Positions 22,456-33,400 of a stretch of DNA of 64,000 nucleotides are shown here, piece by piece (position 1 is the stretch's first letter; every line of letters begins with the position of its first letter). This DNA is from Lasiosphaeris hirsuta. Its lineage: Eukaryota > Ascomycota > Sordariomycetes > Sordariales > Lasiosphaeriaceae. The notes under the pieces were generated by a model that did not search any database, was not told where the DNA came from, and was given only the letters and a program-made list of their open reading frames with translations. Both the position numbers and the translations under genes were made by a program. The stretch covers positions 1,674,001 through 1,738,000 of the forward strand of contig JAUKUA010000005.1 in the NCBI GenBank assembly GCA_030549175.1, written 5' to 3'.

Positions 22456-24954
22456 ATGCCTTCTGCCGCAGTTCGAAGATTATATGAGGATCAAATACCC
22501 TCTTTCATGTCCGTTTTCGACTTGGGGAGCGAGGGAATGGACCAGTCTAGTCTCGTCACCGTCATCGACCCTCAGCTTATGATGGGCCTGGAGCACACCA
22601 AATTGCCTGAGGACTCGCAACCTGTATTGAGGGCCAACACACTCCCCTCAGATTCCTCTCATAAGCACAACGATAGTACATCAACACAAACGACCGAATC
22701 CGCCGAGTCGGCTGAGTCGTCACCCACAACCACCATGTCGTGTACCGACTCTTCGGACCTGTCCGACCCCTCTCCATCCTCCTCGCCGGATTCTCCGGTG
22801 AACTTAATGCCCCTTTCCACATTTGCGCCCACGTCTTTTGCCGGCTTGTCTGGCATGGCTACCCTGACTGTGTCTGATCCGAACCTTGATCGGCCAATGA
22901 CATCACCGACGCCCCGGCGGCCCAAAAATATGAAAGGCCTATCTATTCAACCGCCCTTCAACTCACTCTCATCGTCGTTGACATCTGAGCCCTCATCTCC
23001 ATCCTTCATTAAACCAGTTCTTCCCGCCCCGAGACGGAAGCCTAGCCAGCTGAGTCTGAAGACAAATTCGTCAGACTTAATAACCCGGACAACACTGGAA
23101 GTGCCTACCTCTCCGTCGGTGCCTCCTATTCTCCAACGACGTGCTCTGAAGCACTCAACTTCTTCACCACATATGCTTTCTGGTCTGAAATCAGCGGGCT
23201 TTGGTCCCGCTGGGGGCATGACAATACCAACTGTCCTGGCACGAAACGAGACTGGTCTCTCGACCTTCTTGCGGCCGCCACGTCCCATTGCAACCGTCCC
23301 CGGGCTCGACACAACGATTGCGGAGGAAGACTCGCCAATAAAGCCCCAGATTGCCAGCCGGGCGGCATTCGAGTTTGAACCGCACGAGGTCGAGAATAAC
23401 GAAGACCAGAAGACCCCCGGATACCCAGATGGCCCAATCTGCATCTACCCCGACAGTGTGTTTCTTTATCTGGAGCCCACTGCAGAGGAGGCGGCCCGGT
23501 TTGACGTAGTGATTAATGTCGCTCGCGAAGTGACAAATCCCTTCAAAGCTTTCCCACCAAGGCAAGAACTGCAGGAGGTCAAGAAAAAGCCTGCCGAAGA
23601 CTCTCCCATTCCGGACACTGCCATCACGACCGCAAGCTTCGCCACTGCTTTCGAGTATATGCCGGATGAGTCCACCGCAGAAACCCCAACGACGCCAAAA
23701 GCCCAGCCTCTCAAGGAGCCCGAGTACATTCACATGCCTTGGGATCACAATACGGATATTGGCCAGGACTTGATGACATTGTGCCAAAAGATTGAGGAGA
23801 GTACAAAAGACGGGAAGAAGGTACTGATTCACTGCCAGCAAGGTGCAAGCAGGTCAGCGAGTTTGATTATCGCATACGGGATTTACCAAAACCCTGAACT
23901 GAGCGTCAATGACGCATATTATGCGGCACAGGCAAAGAGCCGATGGATCAGTCCAAATATGAGGTTGATGTATTGCTTACAGGACTTCCAGAAGGAGGTG
24001 TCCAAGAAGAAGCTTCCTAGCGCAGGGTTCAAGCCGCGATCTGGACGGAGCCCAACAAAGCACAGGATGACTTTGTCGGCGGATAACATTGATGTGCCGC
24101 CGAAGGAGCCATTGACTGCCCCACTGCCGGGCGAGGATTCTGCGACAAAAAACTCGAGTCCGGAGCGAAGTCCGATCCGGGCCCGGGGAAATTCTACCCC
24201 AAACAGAGGAGAACCCATCTCGCCAGGTCCGTCATCAGCACCTTCTAGCTTCTCGTGGACCGAAAAGGAAGACGATAGCGACCCGGGGAAATTTGGTCGG
24301 TTTAATCTCAATACGATGCTGAAGCCCTCGCAGCCTGACTCTGGATTTGCATCCGCGAGTTCCTTTTCAAAGCCGCCGCCATCTCCTGGTTTTACGCCAC
24401 TCTCAATATCTAGACCGCCTCCCTCTCCGGGATTCGCTCCGCTTTCAATCTCCCGGCCGCCGCCTTCCCTGAGTTTCGCCCCGCCCACGTTGGACAGGCC
24501 ACCGATGTCACCGGGGTTTGCGCCGCCCAACCCATTCTCCAAACCGCCTCCCTCTCCGGGGTTCGGTGCTCACCGCTTCGGTGGCTCCCCTGGCGGCTTT
24601 GGTTTCGTACCGTTGAGCCTCTCTTCGCCACCGAAGCATGGAAAAGGGACGGACGTGGTCCCGGAGCGGCACGTTACAGTCCTGCGTGATTTATCAGAAG
24701 ATACCGCTCTCATGTCCCCGCGTGTGGAGATGATGACGAGCAACCCGTTACACGAACCGCTTTCCGGGCTTGTGGGTATGCAGTTTGTGGAGGTTCCACC
24801 GACTCCGAGTGAGGGTTTGTTCTCGCCTCGAGAAAGCATGTTCCCTCGGGACCCATTCTACCCGTTCAGCCGACCAACGCAAGTAGAAGACCCGCGCAGT
24901 CCCCCGACTAAGGGGGAGACACCGATCGTACGGTCAATCGATGAAATGATATAA
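22456..24954 (+). CDS. Dual-specificity (MAP kinase) phosphatase, Pmp1/Msg5-like
   Basis: Single exon, 832 aa, with the ATG at 22456 after a long leader. The catalytic domain spans about residues 325-520. It contains PICIYPDSVFLYLEPTAEE, FDVVINVARE, the general-acid loop MPWDHNTDI (Asp430) and the P-loop HCQQGASRSASL with nucleophile Cys460 and Arg466. It ends with AQAKSRWISPNMRLMYCLQDFQ, typical of fungal MAPK phosphatases. The family dephosphorylates Thr and Tyr in MAPK activation loops. The N-terminal 320 residues are Ser/Thr/Pro-rich. The C-terminal 300 residues are disordered and carry five 14-15-residue proline repeats (residues about 639-704). All catalytic residues are present. Assignment to Pmp1 rather than another dual-specificity phosphatase is by domain arrangement, not by alignment. 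Confidence 0.88.
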   Translation: MPSAAVRRLYEDQIPSFMSVFDLGSEGMDQSSLVTVIDPQLMMGLEHTKLPEDSQPVLRANTLPSDSSHKHNDSTSTQTTESAESAESSPTTTMSCTDSSDLSDPSPSSSPDSPVNLMPLSTFAPTSFAGLSGMATLTVSDPNLDRPMTSPTPRRPKNMKGLSIQPPFNSLSSSLTSEPSSPSFIKPVLPAPRRKPSQLSLKTNSSDLITRTTLEVPTSPSVPPILQRRALKHSTSSPHMLSGLKSAGFGPAGGMTIPTVLARNETGLSTFLRPPRPIATVPGLDTTIAEEDSPIKPQIASRAAFEFEPHEVENNEDQKTPGYPDGPICIYPDSVFLYLEPTAEEAARFDVVINVAREVTNPFKAFPPRQELQEVKKKPAEDSPIPDTAITTASFATAFEYMPDESTAETPTTPKAQPLKEPEYIHMPWDHNTDIGQDLMTLCQKIEESTKDGKKVLIHCQQGASRSASLIIAYGIYQNPELSVNDAYYAAQAKSRWISPNMRLMYCLQDFQKEVSKKKLPSAGFKPRSGRSPTKHRMTLSADNIDVPPKEPLTAPLPGEDSATKNSSPERSPIRARGNSTPNRGEPISPGPSSAPSSFSWTEKEDDSDPGKFGRFNLNTMLKPSQPDSGFASASSFSKPPPSPGFTPLSISRPPPSPGFAPLSISRPPPSLSFAPPTLDRPPMSPGFAPPNPFSKPPPSPGFGAHRFGGSPGGFGFVPLSLSSPPKHGKGTDVVPERHVTVLRDLSEDTALMSPRVEMMTSNPLHEPLSGLVGMQFVEVPPTPSEGLFSPRESMFPRDPFYPFSRPTQVEDPRSPPTKGETPIVRSIDEMI
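24370..24567 (+). repeat. Five coding PPPSPGF repeats in the phosphatase tail
   Basis: The repeats have a period of 14-15 codons: KPPPSPGFTPLSIS, RPPPSPGFAPLSIS, RPPPSLSFAPPTLD, RPPMSPGFAPPNPFS, KPPPSPGFGAHRF. Each unit offers S-P sites for proline-directed kinases such as MAPKs and a PxxP element. Confidence 0.92.
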
Positions 24955-26143
24955 ATTCGCATTCTACACGGGGTTCTTCAGCAACATTACAATTTTTGTA
25001 TGTAACAGCAACTCGCATTAGCAGGAGTTTCTAAGGCAAAACGGCTTGGAATGTATGGGGCCGGCGTTTGGGTTAGCTGCAAAATATATATTTTGCAGTA
25101 ATAACGGCAGGCTTGGGAGTCAATAATGGGGAACCATGGCTGCGCAAGCTCTTTCGAAAGAGGACGACAGCACTCGACCATATCAGATATTTAAGCGAAC
25201 CGAACTCGGCTCTACAATTATTTCATTTGTTCAGGTTTTCGAACTCCGATTTTTTTCATTTGTTTGTGTGGTCCTGCTCAGCAAAGACACAGCACAGCGC
25301 ATGGCGAATCGGAAAATTTCCTTTCGGCTTTGGGGAGGGACCTGGAGATTAGCAAATGAAAGACTTTGCATTGCTCAATCTTCAATAAACGAATGTGTAA
25401 TCTAGTGGGAACGAAACGAGGGCAAGATGCTAGAACCGGAAGTCAATACGACAAGGAGTTGATAAGCTGTTGGTCTACGTGTTGGATGGATGGGAAAGCG
25501 CAGACCGCAAGGTGTGGGAATATTATTGGGCTGTTGTTGGTTGCATAGGTAACCCCCTGGTATGACGGTTATGGATTGCTCTAGAAAACCCGTGGTGGCC
25601 AAAGACTTGTGACGTCAAGGCCGAATTAAAACAAGAGCGTGGAGGGGTAGTGGCCGGCATGTCATAGGCACTTGTTGAGGGTATTCAAAAGGGGCTGTAT
25701 CACGAGGAGGGAAGCCCGCTGGCGGACGCGGGAGCCGATATTCCGTATAGGAAACAGTGAAAATATCAAGAACATTGAAATCAAGAGAATAATACGCAGG
25801 TGTCAAGTAGGTGAATGTGGAAAGTAATACCGTACATGGGCATAAATGACGAGTTTCAATTACCATTAGCAGATCATCTCATCATGTCCATTTATTTCTG
25901 AAGCATAAATGTGGTTTGAGGAAGAAAAGGGGCGGAATTCCACGCGTATCTACAGGCGGGATGGCGATGAGCCGACCCGCGATATGTATCGAATCTATTT
26001 GAAGCTGCCCTGGGCTCCCTCCCCTAGCTACCGCCGTCGCGTCAGGTCTAACTTTTCAAACCTCCCTGCTCCGACGCCTGCCTCCTTTCTTCCTTGCTTA
26101 TTTCATACTTGTAATTTACATCATGACACGCGTCGCCACTACA
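24955..26143. other. Convergent intergenic region with phosphatase 3' UTR
   Basis: This region lies between the stops of the phosphatase gene (+) and Hut1 (-). Its left part should be transcribed as the phosphatase 3' UTR. It includes TTTTTGTA and AATATATATTTT stretches suitable for 3'-end formation, and two copies of TTTCATTTGTT (25221..25231 and 25254..25264). No gene is seen. Confidence 0.55.
25221..25264 (+). promoter_or_regulatory. Paired UCAU-containing motifs, possible KH-protein target
   Basis: The 11-mer TTTCATTTGTT occurs twice, 33 bases apart, about 270-310 bases after the phosphatase stop codon. UCAU is the motif reported for fission-yeast Rnc1. Whether the mRNA extends this far is unknown. 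Confidence 0.25.
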
Positions 26144-27549
26144 TTACTGCGCCTTTTCAGACGCAGCCTTGGCTGCCTTCTTGGCCGCCTCCTTGGCGAG
26201 CTTCTCGCTGTGCGCAATGCTCCCTTCTACGCCGATGCCGCCAAAGACGAGGCCGACGCCGAGCCATTGCATCTGCGATAGGCTGTGACCGAAAGCGAGC
26301 ACACTGAGAATCATGGTGAACATCTTGCGGGTGACGGTGACGGTAACGAGGAGGACCGAGGAGAAGGTGGAGAGCGTGTGGACTGCGCTATGTTAGAGTG
26401 CACATATCTCTTGGGCAAGATGGAGGAAGGGGGACCGCTACTCACAGATAAACACCTGCCCGATGCACCCGCACAGGGCGAAACCCAGCACGTCACGCCA
26501 CACGGCGGGATACCGCGCCATGAAGTCGAGGGCCGAGGCCAGCTCGCCGGCGCCGCCCGTCACGTCCATGCCGAACCAGGCGCCCAGCGGGGTGTGGACG
26601 AGCCAGGGGCTGAGGAGCAGGTAGCTGCCCGTGAGGACGGACGACAGGAGGTTGTTGGCCGACATCATCTGGGGTCCCGTGTAGGGCTGGAACGTCTGGA
26701 AGATGTAGTCCTGGGTGCTGTTGGTCAGGCCGTCGAACAGCAGGTTGATGCCGAGCAGCAGCATGCCCCAAGCGGTCTGGCCACTGTGCGTCGCCAGCTT
26801 CTTCTTGCTCCCTGCGCCCGAGTGCAGCGTGAAGACGGCGACGCCGCACGTGACGGCGGCCACGACTAGGTACTTGTACAGCGGGAAGCGCTTGCGGAAG
26901 ACGGTAATGTGCAAAAACATGACGGGCAGCAGCTTGCAGCTCTTGGCTAGAATGAAGGTGATGTAGTCGATGTGGGCTAGCGCGGCGTAGCCAAAGGGCG
27001 CGGCAAGCGCGTTGGTAAAGGCGACGAGCAGGAGCGGTCCCAGGATCTGGAGGTTTGGGATCATGGACGGAACCGGGCTGCCACGCGGCGTCATGGCGAG
27101 GGTGAAGAGCTGGCCACCGGCGGCGGCGAAAAGCGACTGGATGGTTAGGAGAAATACCGAAAACTTGAAGCGTTCGCCATCGGGGCCGTACGAGGTCGTG
27201 GTGAGCTTTTCTTGCAGGTAGGCCCACGTGAGGCTAGACGGCGAGAAACACATGTTAGTTATCAGGGCTGCTCTTAAGGAGTGGGCGGCTGGGAGTGGGG
27301 GGATGTTGCGCACAAGGAAGCGTAGATGCCGACAACATCGACGATTAGCGTAACGATGCCGGCGTCTTTTTTCGCGGTCGCGGTCGTGGTTGCGGTTGTA
27401 GGCGCATTGGCGACCGGCGGCGCGCCATTGACCTCGAAGCTCCTCTCGCTCGCACCAGTTCCCTTGCTCTGCGGTGTGCGATCGTGCTTGCTGACGTATG
27501 TGGAGGACGGCTCGCGACGGAGGGGCGTCGCTTGCTTGGAGCGAGCCAT
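26144..27549 (-). CDS. hut1: UDP-galactose transporter homologue Hut1 (SLC35B1 family)
   Basis: Three exons, complement(join(26144..26382,26446..27233,27314..27549)), 420 aa. Splicing at GTGCGC...TCTAG joins VGIYAS to FLTWAYLQEKL; the second junction joins GQVFI to FHTLSTFSSVLL. About ten hydrophobic segments are visible. Family motifs include LTWAYLQEKLTT, KSCKLLPVMFLH, LLLGINLLFDGLTNSTQD and TVTVTRKMFTMILSV. Hut1 proteins sit in the ER membrane and move nucleotide sugars (or, in animals, ATP/ADP) across it. The tail after the last membrane segment is Lys/Ala-rich and ends KAASEKAQ, without a clear KKxx signal. The N-terminus MARSKQATPLRRE resembles a histone H3 tail. A longer frame overlapping exon 1 is a shadow. 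Confidence 0.93.
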
Positions 27550-28499
27550 CGTGTCTACTGTGTTTGGCGTAACTCGGGAGAAAGGACTGGATTCGAGTTG
27601 CGACCTGCCTAGGTACAACCACGTCGAAGAGCGAACGGAGGAGGGTAAGTAAATAAGAGAGGAGAGAAGAAAAAAAAATGAGGTTAACTGAAAAATACAG
27701 ATTTATCTGGCGCTTGTCATTGTCAACACCTCCATATTAGCGACAAGAGGATGGGGAATAGCTGTCCATATGGCTATCGAGGTTGCTGCCATTCGGCCAT
27801 TCGGCCAGGGTGGCTTTTCGAACCGAACACCACCAACCCTCGCACATGAGCCTACAAGCGCTACGCTAGCTATACCTTGTTTGGTGGATGAGCCACGCCC
27901 CCACCTGTCCCAATGCCCGATTTCCATCTGCCAGCGTGTGGGGTCCAACGCCCCATGCGCATCCCCGTTGAAAAACCCGGGGAAGGTGAAGCACTCCTGG
28001 CCACCGCCAAGAAATCCAGAGGTCCGGAAATACATCACTCCACGCCTTTCTTAGCAGTACCCACGAGTTCAGCAGACAGATTCTGGTATTTTCCGTTAAG
28101 CTAACCAAGCCTACCAAGTAAGCAGAGCCTCTAGCCTCTACCACTGCTGCCTACACATTGGGTCATTAACTTGGCCATTTGTCAATCTCCACCCACAACA
28201 TGTAAAAAGGGGTCGGGCATTTCATAGCTACTTCACAATCACAACAAACACCAATCCAGCAATTTCACTCAATTCAACCCGTTGGCTAAGAGAGCCCGAC
28301 GGCAATGCTTGACGATTCTTCATGATGCTCGTATATTCTCTGCTCTCGTCTACACCTAGATGTCCCGCCAAGAACACCATTCCTAGATATGTTGGTGCTA
28401 CGACCACTTCCCAGGTTGAAGCCCCGAGCTAATAATAGGGCTTGTGAAGACTGCAATACGTGCATTAACCGGCCCGGTCAAACGGTAAGAGAGGTAAAG

Positions 28500-28543
<44 letters not shown>

Positions 28544-29190
28544 AATTAGCGCTCGTGTCGATATCTGGGACTGGGGTTCGCCCGAGAAGTGTCCAGGCGT
28601 CCATGAGGCGGTTACAAGATAGCCGAGAGAAAAGTTTGTTTCGAATAATGCGATGAATGAGGAACTGAGATGAGAGAGGTTTTGACGCGGACTATGATGG
28701 CCAATTTTTAACTTGTCGGTGAAGGAGTCTGTCGGGAAGATGTTAGGAAGAAGGTCGGGTAAGCCCGGCTTGGGCTGTCTGATGCGCTGCGCTCAAAGGG
28801 TGATGCGCCGCCATCTAGCTCCCCCAGCCGTCCAGGAACCCAGCCGCAAGCATGATAATGTCGTAAGTTGGTGGAGAGTAGCCGGTCGCCGAATAAAGTG
28901 GGTTAGATAAGGGAGTGAAACCAGTTCGAGAAGAAGAGCCCGGCGAAATGCTTTTTTGGTAAGGAATTGTCGTCACATCGTATCCCGCCTGCCAAATAAC
29001 AAAGCCTTGCGGCAATCAGATCTGGAAATGACCCATAACGAGGGCGTTGCCCAAATCCGACCCAAAACCGGTGAACCCGAAAACATGGCTAGGGCATTTG
29101 GCAATCATCCCACTCTGGTAACTCCAATGCTTACAGACAGCATATACGGTTTCGTTACAGCCTCGGACCATTTTGATCCTCCTCCTCGCA
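27550..29190. other. Intergenic, (AG)n tract, otherwise nothing recognised
   Basis: This gap lies between the Hut1 start and the 3' end of the KH-protein gene, both on the minus strand, so it should hold the Hut1 promoter and the neighbour's 3' UTR. An (AG)14 microsatellite lies at 28509. No supported frame is present. Confidence 0.5.
28509..28537 (+). repeat. (AG)14 microsatellite
   Basis: Uninterrupted AG dinucleotides; CT on the minus (transcribed) strand of the neighbouring genes. Confidence 0.9.
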
Positions 29191-30430
29191 CTACTCGGAG
29201 TTCTGTACAGACTGTTGAGAGCGACGCATCTTCTCGGCCTCGAGGTTCTCGTAGAGGAGGAAGAGGGCCGTCTCATTGGCCTTACCGGTGCCCATAATGG
29301 TGAACATGCGCTCGCCAGTCTCGTCATGGGGAGCCTAGTGGTAAAAGTCAGAAACAAATCCGAAGGTAGGGGTAGAAAGAGCTTCTTACCTTGGCGATTG
29401 AAATTCTTGCTCCCGAGGTCTTGCGGATCTCGCTAATCTTGGAGCCGGCACGCCCGATGATGCAGCCAACCATGTCTGCGGGGATGCTGATATTTTGTGT
29501 CTGAATCTCCTCACCATTCTCGTCATGGGTTGGCGGGCCACGGGAGGCTGCATCGGAATCCGAGCGGCGACCATACGGACGCTGTCCACCGTTGCTGAAA
29601 TCGGCACCGTTACCGGTTCGCGTAACACGGCTATTGCCACCGTAAGGGGCTCTCTCCTGCTGGGGGTAGCTGCTGGTTGCACCAATAGCCGGTGCGCCGG
29701 GGGGCTGGGTGCGGACAACAGGGTTGTACAAGACGGTGCCAGTTCCACGCTGCCAATCATCGACCAGACACTTGCAGATCTCCCAGATGGCGCGTTGGAT
29801 GCCCTCCGGCGTGCCCTGAACCTCGACTATCCGCTCAGTTGACTGCGGGAGCATTTCTTTCTGTGCTACCATGCGCACGCCAGACACGTCTTGGATGTGC
29901 TTGATTTTGAGGCCCTGGCGGCCAATGATTGTGCCCATCTGATTGTGAGAGATGAGCAGCTTGATCGCTGCAGGGCCAGTCAGTGATGCCTCATCAAAGG
30001 GTGATCTGGGTTCCGTCATACGGTGAGTGCCATTGCCCTGAACCACTCCGCCCATACCCATCGACGGGGCACCTTCCAGCAAAGCCCGAGCCACCACGGC
30101 GTAAGCCCGGGAAATAGCCTCGCAGCCGCCGGTGATGGTTAGCACCCGGTCATGCACACCTTGCACAACCTTGCTAACACCAGCCTTGACGCCAGTTTCG
30201 TCGCGCAGGTCAGCAACGTTCTTGCCACCCTTTCCGATGATGACACCAGCCTCCTTGGATGACACAATCGCTCTCAAGGTCAGCGGGGTTTGGGCATACT
30301 CCTCGTCCGTCTTGGGAGCAGGCTCTCCGTCAGGGCCGAGGCGGGGCTCATTGTCATTGATTTTGAGCTGGTCGAGGGAATCGGCCAATTCGCCGCCGTT
30401 TGACGGGATTGAGTCCTGGATTGCCGACAT
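29191..30430 (-). CDS. Three-KH-domain RNA-binding protein, Rnc1/Pbp2-like
   Basis: Two exons, complement(join(29191..29334,29390..30430)), 394 aa. The 55-base intron GTAAGA...CACTAG is phase 0 and joins RISIAK to APHDETGERMFTIMG inside the third KH domain. The KH domains start near residues 52, 155 and 310, with GxxG loops in GVIIGKGGKN, GTIIGRQGLK and GCIIGRAGSK. A Gly/Ser/Arg-rich linker with NGADFSNGGQRPYGRR separates KH2 and KH3. Length and three-KH layout match fission-yeast Rnc1 (poly(C)-binding/hnRNP-K-like), which controls mRNA stability, and yeast Pbp2/Hek2. The protein is likely cytoplasmic and nuclear. Upstream DNA is strongly pyrimidine-rich on the sense strand, suggesting a long leader. 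Confidence 0.9.
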
Positions 30431-33400
30431 ATTGGCAAGATTAATGGGCGTTAGGTTTGCTGAGAGGGTGGATTTGCAGAAGGACCTGGTTTACTAGATC
30501 AATGCCTTGGAGGTGGCGAGGTGAAAGTTGTGCAGATTTTTGATGACGTTGTGAGAAGCCTTGCGAGGGTGTTAGCTACGATGGACGAGGAAGAAGGGCG
30601 CAGCAGAAAGCTTGCGCCGAGAGCATGCAAAGAAAGTGGATTGGGGTTGGAAGATGGCTTGGTTGTAATAAAACATGAGTTAAGCGGCCAGAGGAACTAG
30701 AAAACAGTGTGTAGATGCTCCTTCCAGCCAGTGCTGTTTACCCTTTGGTGGTGTAGAGAAGGCGGCAGACACGGGGCGGTGGAAGGAGAGGTGGTGGTGC
30801 CATTGCGAGCTGCCCTGGCGACCTCTGGAGGGGTATGTGCACATACCTATTGCAGCTGGCGGTGGTCACGACGCGCAAGGCGGGGCCAATCGGTGTGGTG
30901 GTGCTTTCTTGTTGGCGAGCGTTGTGCTGGGGGCGGGGTTTCTGGATCGCTTTGGCGGGCCAGGGAGATAGCGTAGATAAGGCGGGCGTTGAGGAGAGCG
31001 ACAAAAACAACCACCGATGACCCGGGGATTCGGAATGGAGGCGAGGGGCGATGGGAAAGGGCACGGGAATTGAGGATTGGCCGGGGGGTTCGGGAGAAGG
31101 AGTCGGAGGAGAAAGGGAAGAGATGGGAATCCGGGGGAAAAGGGTTTGGGGGGTTGACTTCCTCACAAAAAATTTGGTGAAAAGAAGAGAAAATCTAAGA
31201 GGGGTCAATGGACGGTGGAGGGATGGAAGCTTTTGGCGATGAGCGGCGAGCGGAGAGAGCGGAGAGCGAGTGGTGAAAGGACGACCGCAAACTTCAAAGT
31301 GGGCGCCCGGCTGCTCCTCCAATGCGGCGCCGCGCAGACGGCAGACACCTAGTGGGCTGTTGCGCGTGCGAAAAAAATCGCCGTCGCCAGTTCCACAGCG
31401 AGCCACTGCGGGCAAGGGTCAAGGGTCCCGGTTGAAAAAGCTGCGTCGACACACCACACACACACAATTCAAGGTTTTGACTACGCTGCAGAAACCTCGA
31501 CTGCCAAGGTGGGGTTTATGCCCTCCTGCAACGACCGTCCGCAGCACCGGCGTCGTTTTCCCTGGTTTGTTTCGGCCCACGGCGCCTTCCTCGCGATGGA
31601 ACGCAAGTCTGGCAAAAGCAGGTACTTCGCTGTAAAGGTCGTTTCCATGTGCCCTGTACTTGCGCTCTAGCTCTTTTTGCGCCTGGCCCGGTCCATGTGC
31701 CGTTAGGGTGCCCACACCAGCTGCAGCCCCACACAAGCTCTTGAGCTCTAGTGTGGTCCAGTGGTGGAAGCTCATACCTAGCTCCTTAGTGGTGCTGGCT
31801 CTGCGCTTTCATTCCACGTTCCCCCCCTCACGCAGACCCTGTCACCGCATACCCAACCTCACAATTTTCAAGGTCAGCGCATCGGTGGTCTTGCCGGATT
31901 GCGGTTTGGCAGATCGTACAAGTCGGGAAACAGCAGGCTGTTGCCGTCCGCATTCAATGGCAGAGCTTGGCTGCCGCCGGCCTGCCGCGAACGGTCCGGT
32001 TCGCCCTGTCGGGTCCTGTACGGTTCTGTACGGTTCCTTTGTTCGCATCGCGCAGCGCGCATCACGGATTCGGCACACCAATTTATGGGCATGGGGGATG
32101 GGGCCTCTCGCTTTCAGGGTTCACAACCGTCACAACCCACAGCCAGCAACCCACACAGTGGTCCGTCCAGGACGGGGACAGAATCTCAGCCCTATCCGTC
32201 GCTTATCTGAAGCCTAGCCACAGCTAGCAGAGACGATGACAGCATCGTCGTTTTTATGGCCCACTGTCCGTGGGGTATGCCAAACCGCTGTACTTAGTGT
32301 TCATCCCGAGTGTTTTGATGCTGGGCAGGGCCAGCCAGCCAACCTCTCGTCGTGTACCATGTCGTATGTACCATGGAGCTAAACATCACACAGGTGAGCA
32401 GGATCTTCCACCAACGATTTAGCTGCAATGTATCGGCTGCGTCTCCATTGGCCAGCATGCCTGCAAGCTGCTCAGCTTCATTCTCTTACGATCGGAACCA
32501 GCCCCAAGTTCTCTGCATATCATCCACCGAGGCGAGCGAGACTTCAATCCCAAAATGTCTTCGGTTTGGGGCCAGTTGCCATTATCGTCGCTCAGTGCAC
32601 CGCTTTCGGGGCGCGCTGAGGGACACTGGCTTGTTTTGTCCGTCTCGAATAGTGGGGGTTGCATCAGTGTGCCTCTCGAGGAAGCCGCCCATGCCGTACT
32701 TGCTTGTCCGCCCACAACCCTCGTCAAACGTTATTCCCCTCCCTTTCTAGACAAGTCAGGGCCGGCTCGAACGGCGGCAGGCATATGTTGCCTTATACGC
32801 CCGGCAAGCCGTTGCTTGTCACAAGGACACTGCTGAATGTCTAAAGATCGACAAACGGATGTGCCGGCCGGCTTCAAGGGTAATTCCCCTCAAAGAGCCG
32901 CAACTCACATCGGAGTACGGACGCTGGCGGACGACACAATAACACGCTTATTCCAGGTCCAGGGGGTCCTCGTGAGAATGACCCTGCGGTTCTATTCTGC
33001 ATGTCCAGAGAAAGACATAGCTCATGCTGTGGAACTCGACGCTGCAGTCGGGGAGCGGGTAGACTAGACTTATATTGCCTAATTACTAGGGCCGGTGTGC
33101 TTTCCGCGCTCGCAGCCGGCAGCTCAGCAATCTTCAGCGCCCTTCAGCGCCGGGACCAGCTTCACTCGCTCCCGACTGGCTCCTCCTGAGGCGGCGTTGC
33201 TCGCTCCGGGCTGTTCCCATCACTTGTCACCTACATACAAGTCCCCTCTCCCACCAACTACACTTGCGACGCCATGCCCCGGGTCAGATCCAACCTCGGG
33301 CCTTGGGGGGTGTCGATTGGTGGCTATCCCCCCATGTAAGCGGGGTTAAACCACGAGGCACCGGTTTCCTCTGCAGTAGCCGCCCTCGCTTATGCCCCGA

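Noticed and set aside
26493..27227. Long minus-strand frame overlapping the Hut1 gene in another frame
   Set aside because: It is Arg/Pro/His-rich shadow sequence over a clear membrane-transporter frame; the Hut1 exons explain the region.
27274..27622. Apparent upstream start extending the main Hut1 frame
   Set aside because: The frame before FLTWAYLQ is intron and wrong-frame sequence; the true N-terminus is on another frame and joins through a consensus intron.
28509..28537. (AG)n tract as a regulatory GAGA element
   Set aside because: A simple microsatellite explains it; nothing else supports regulation.
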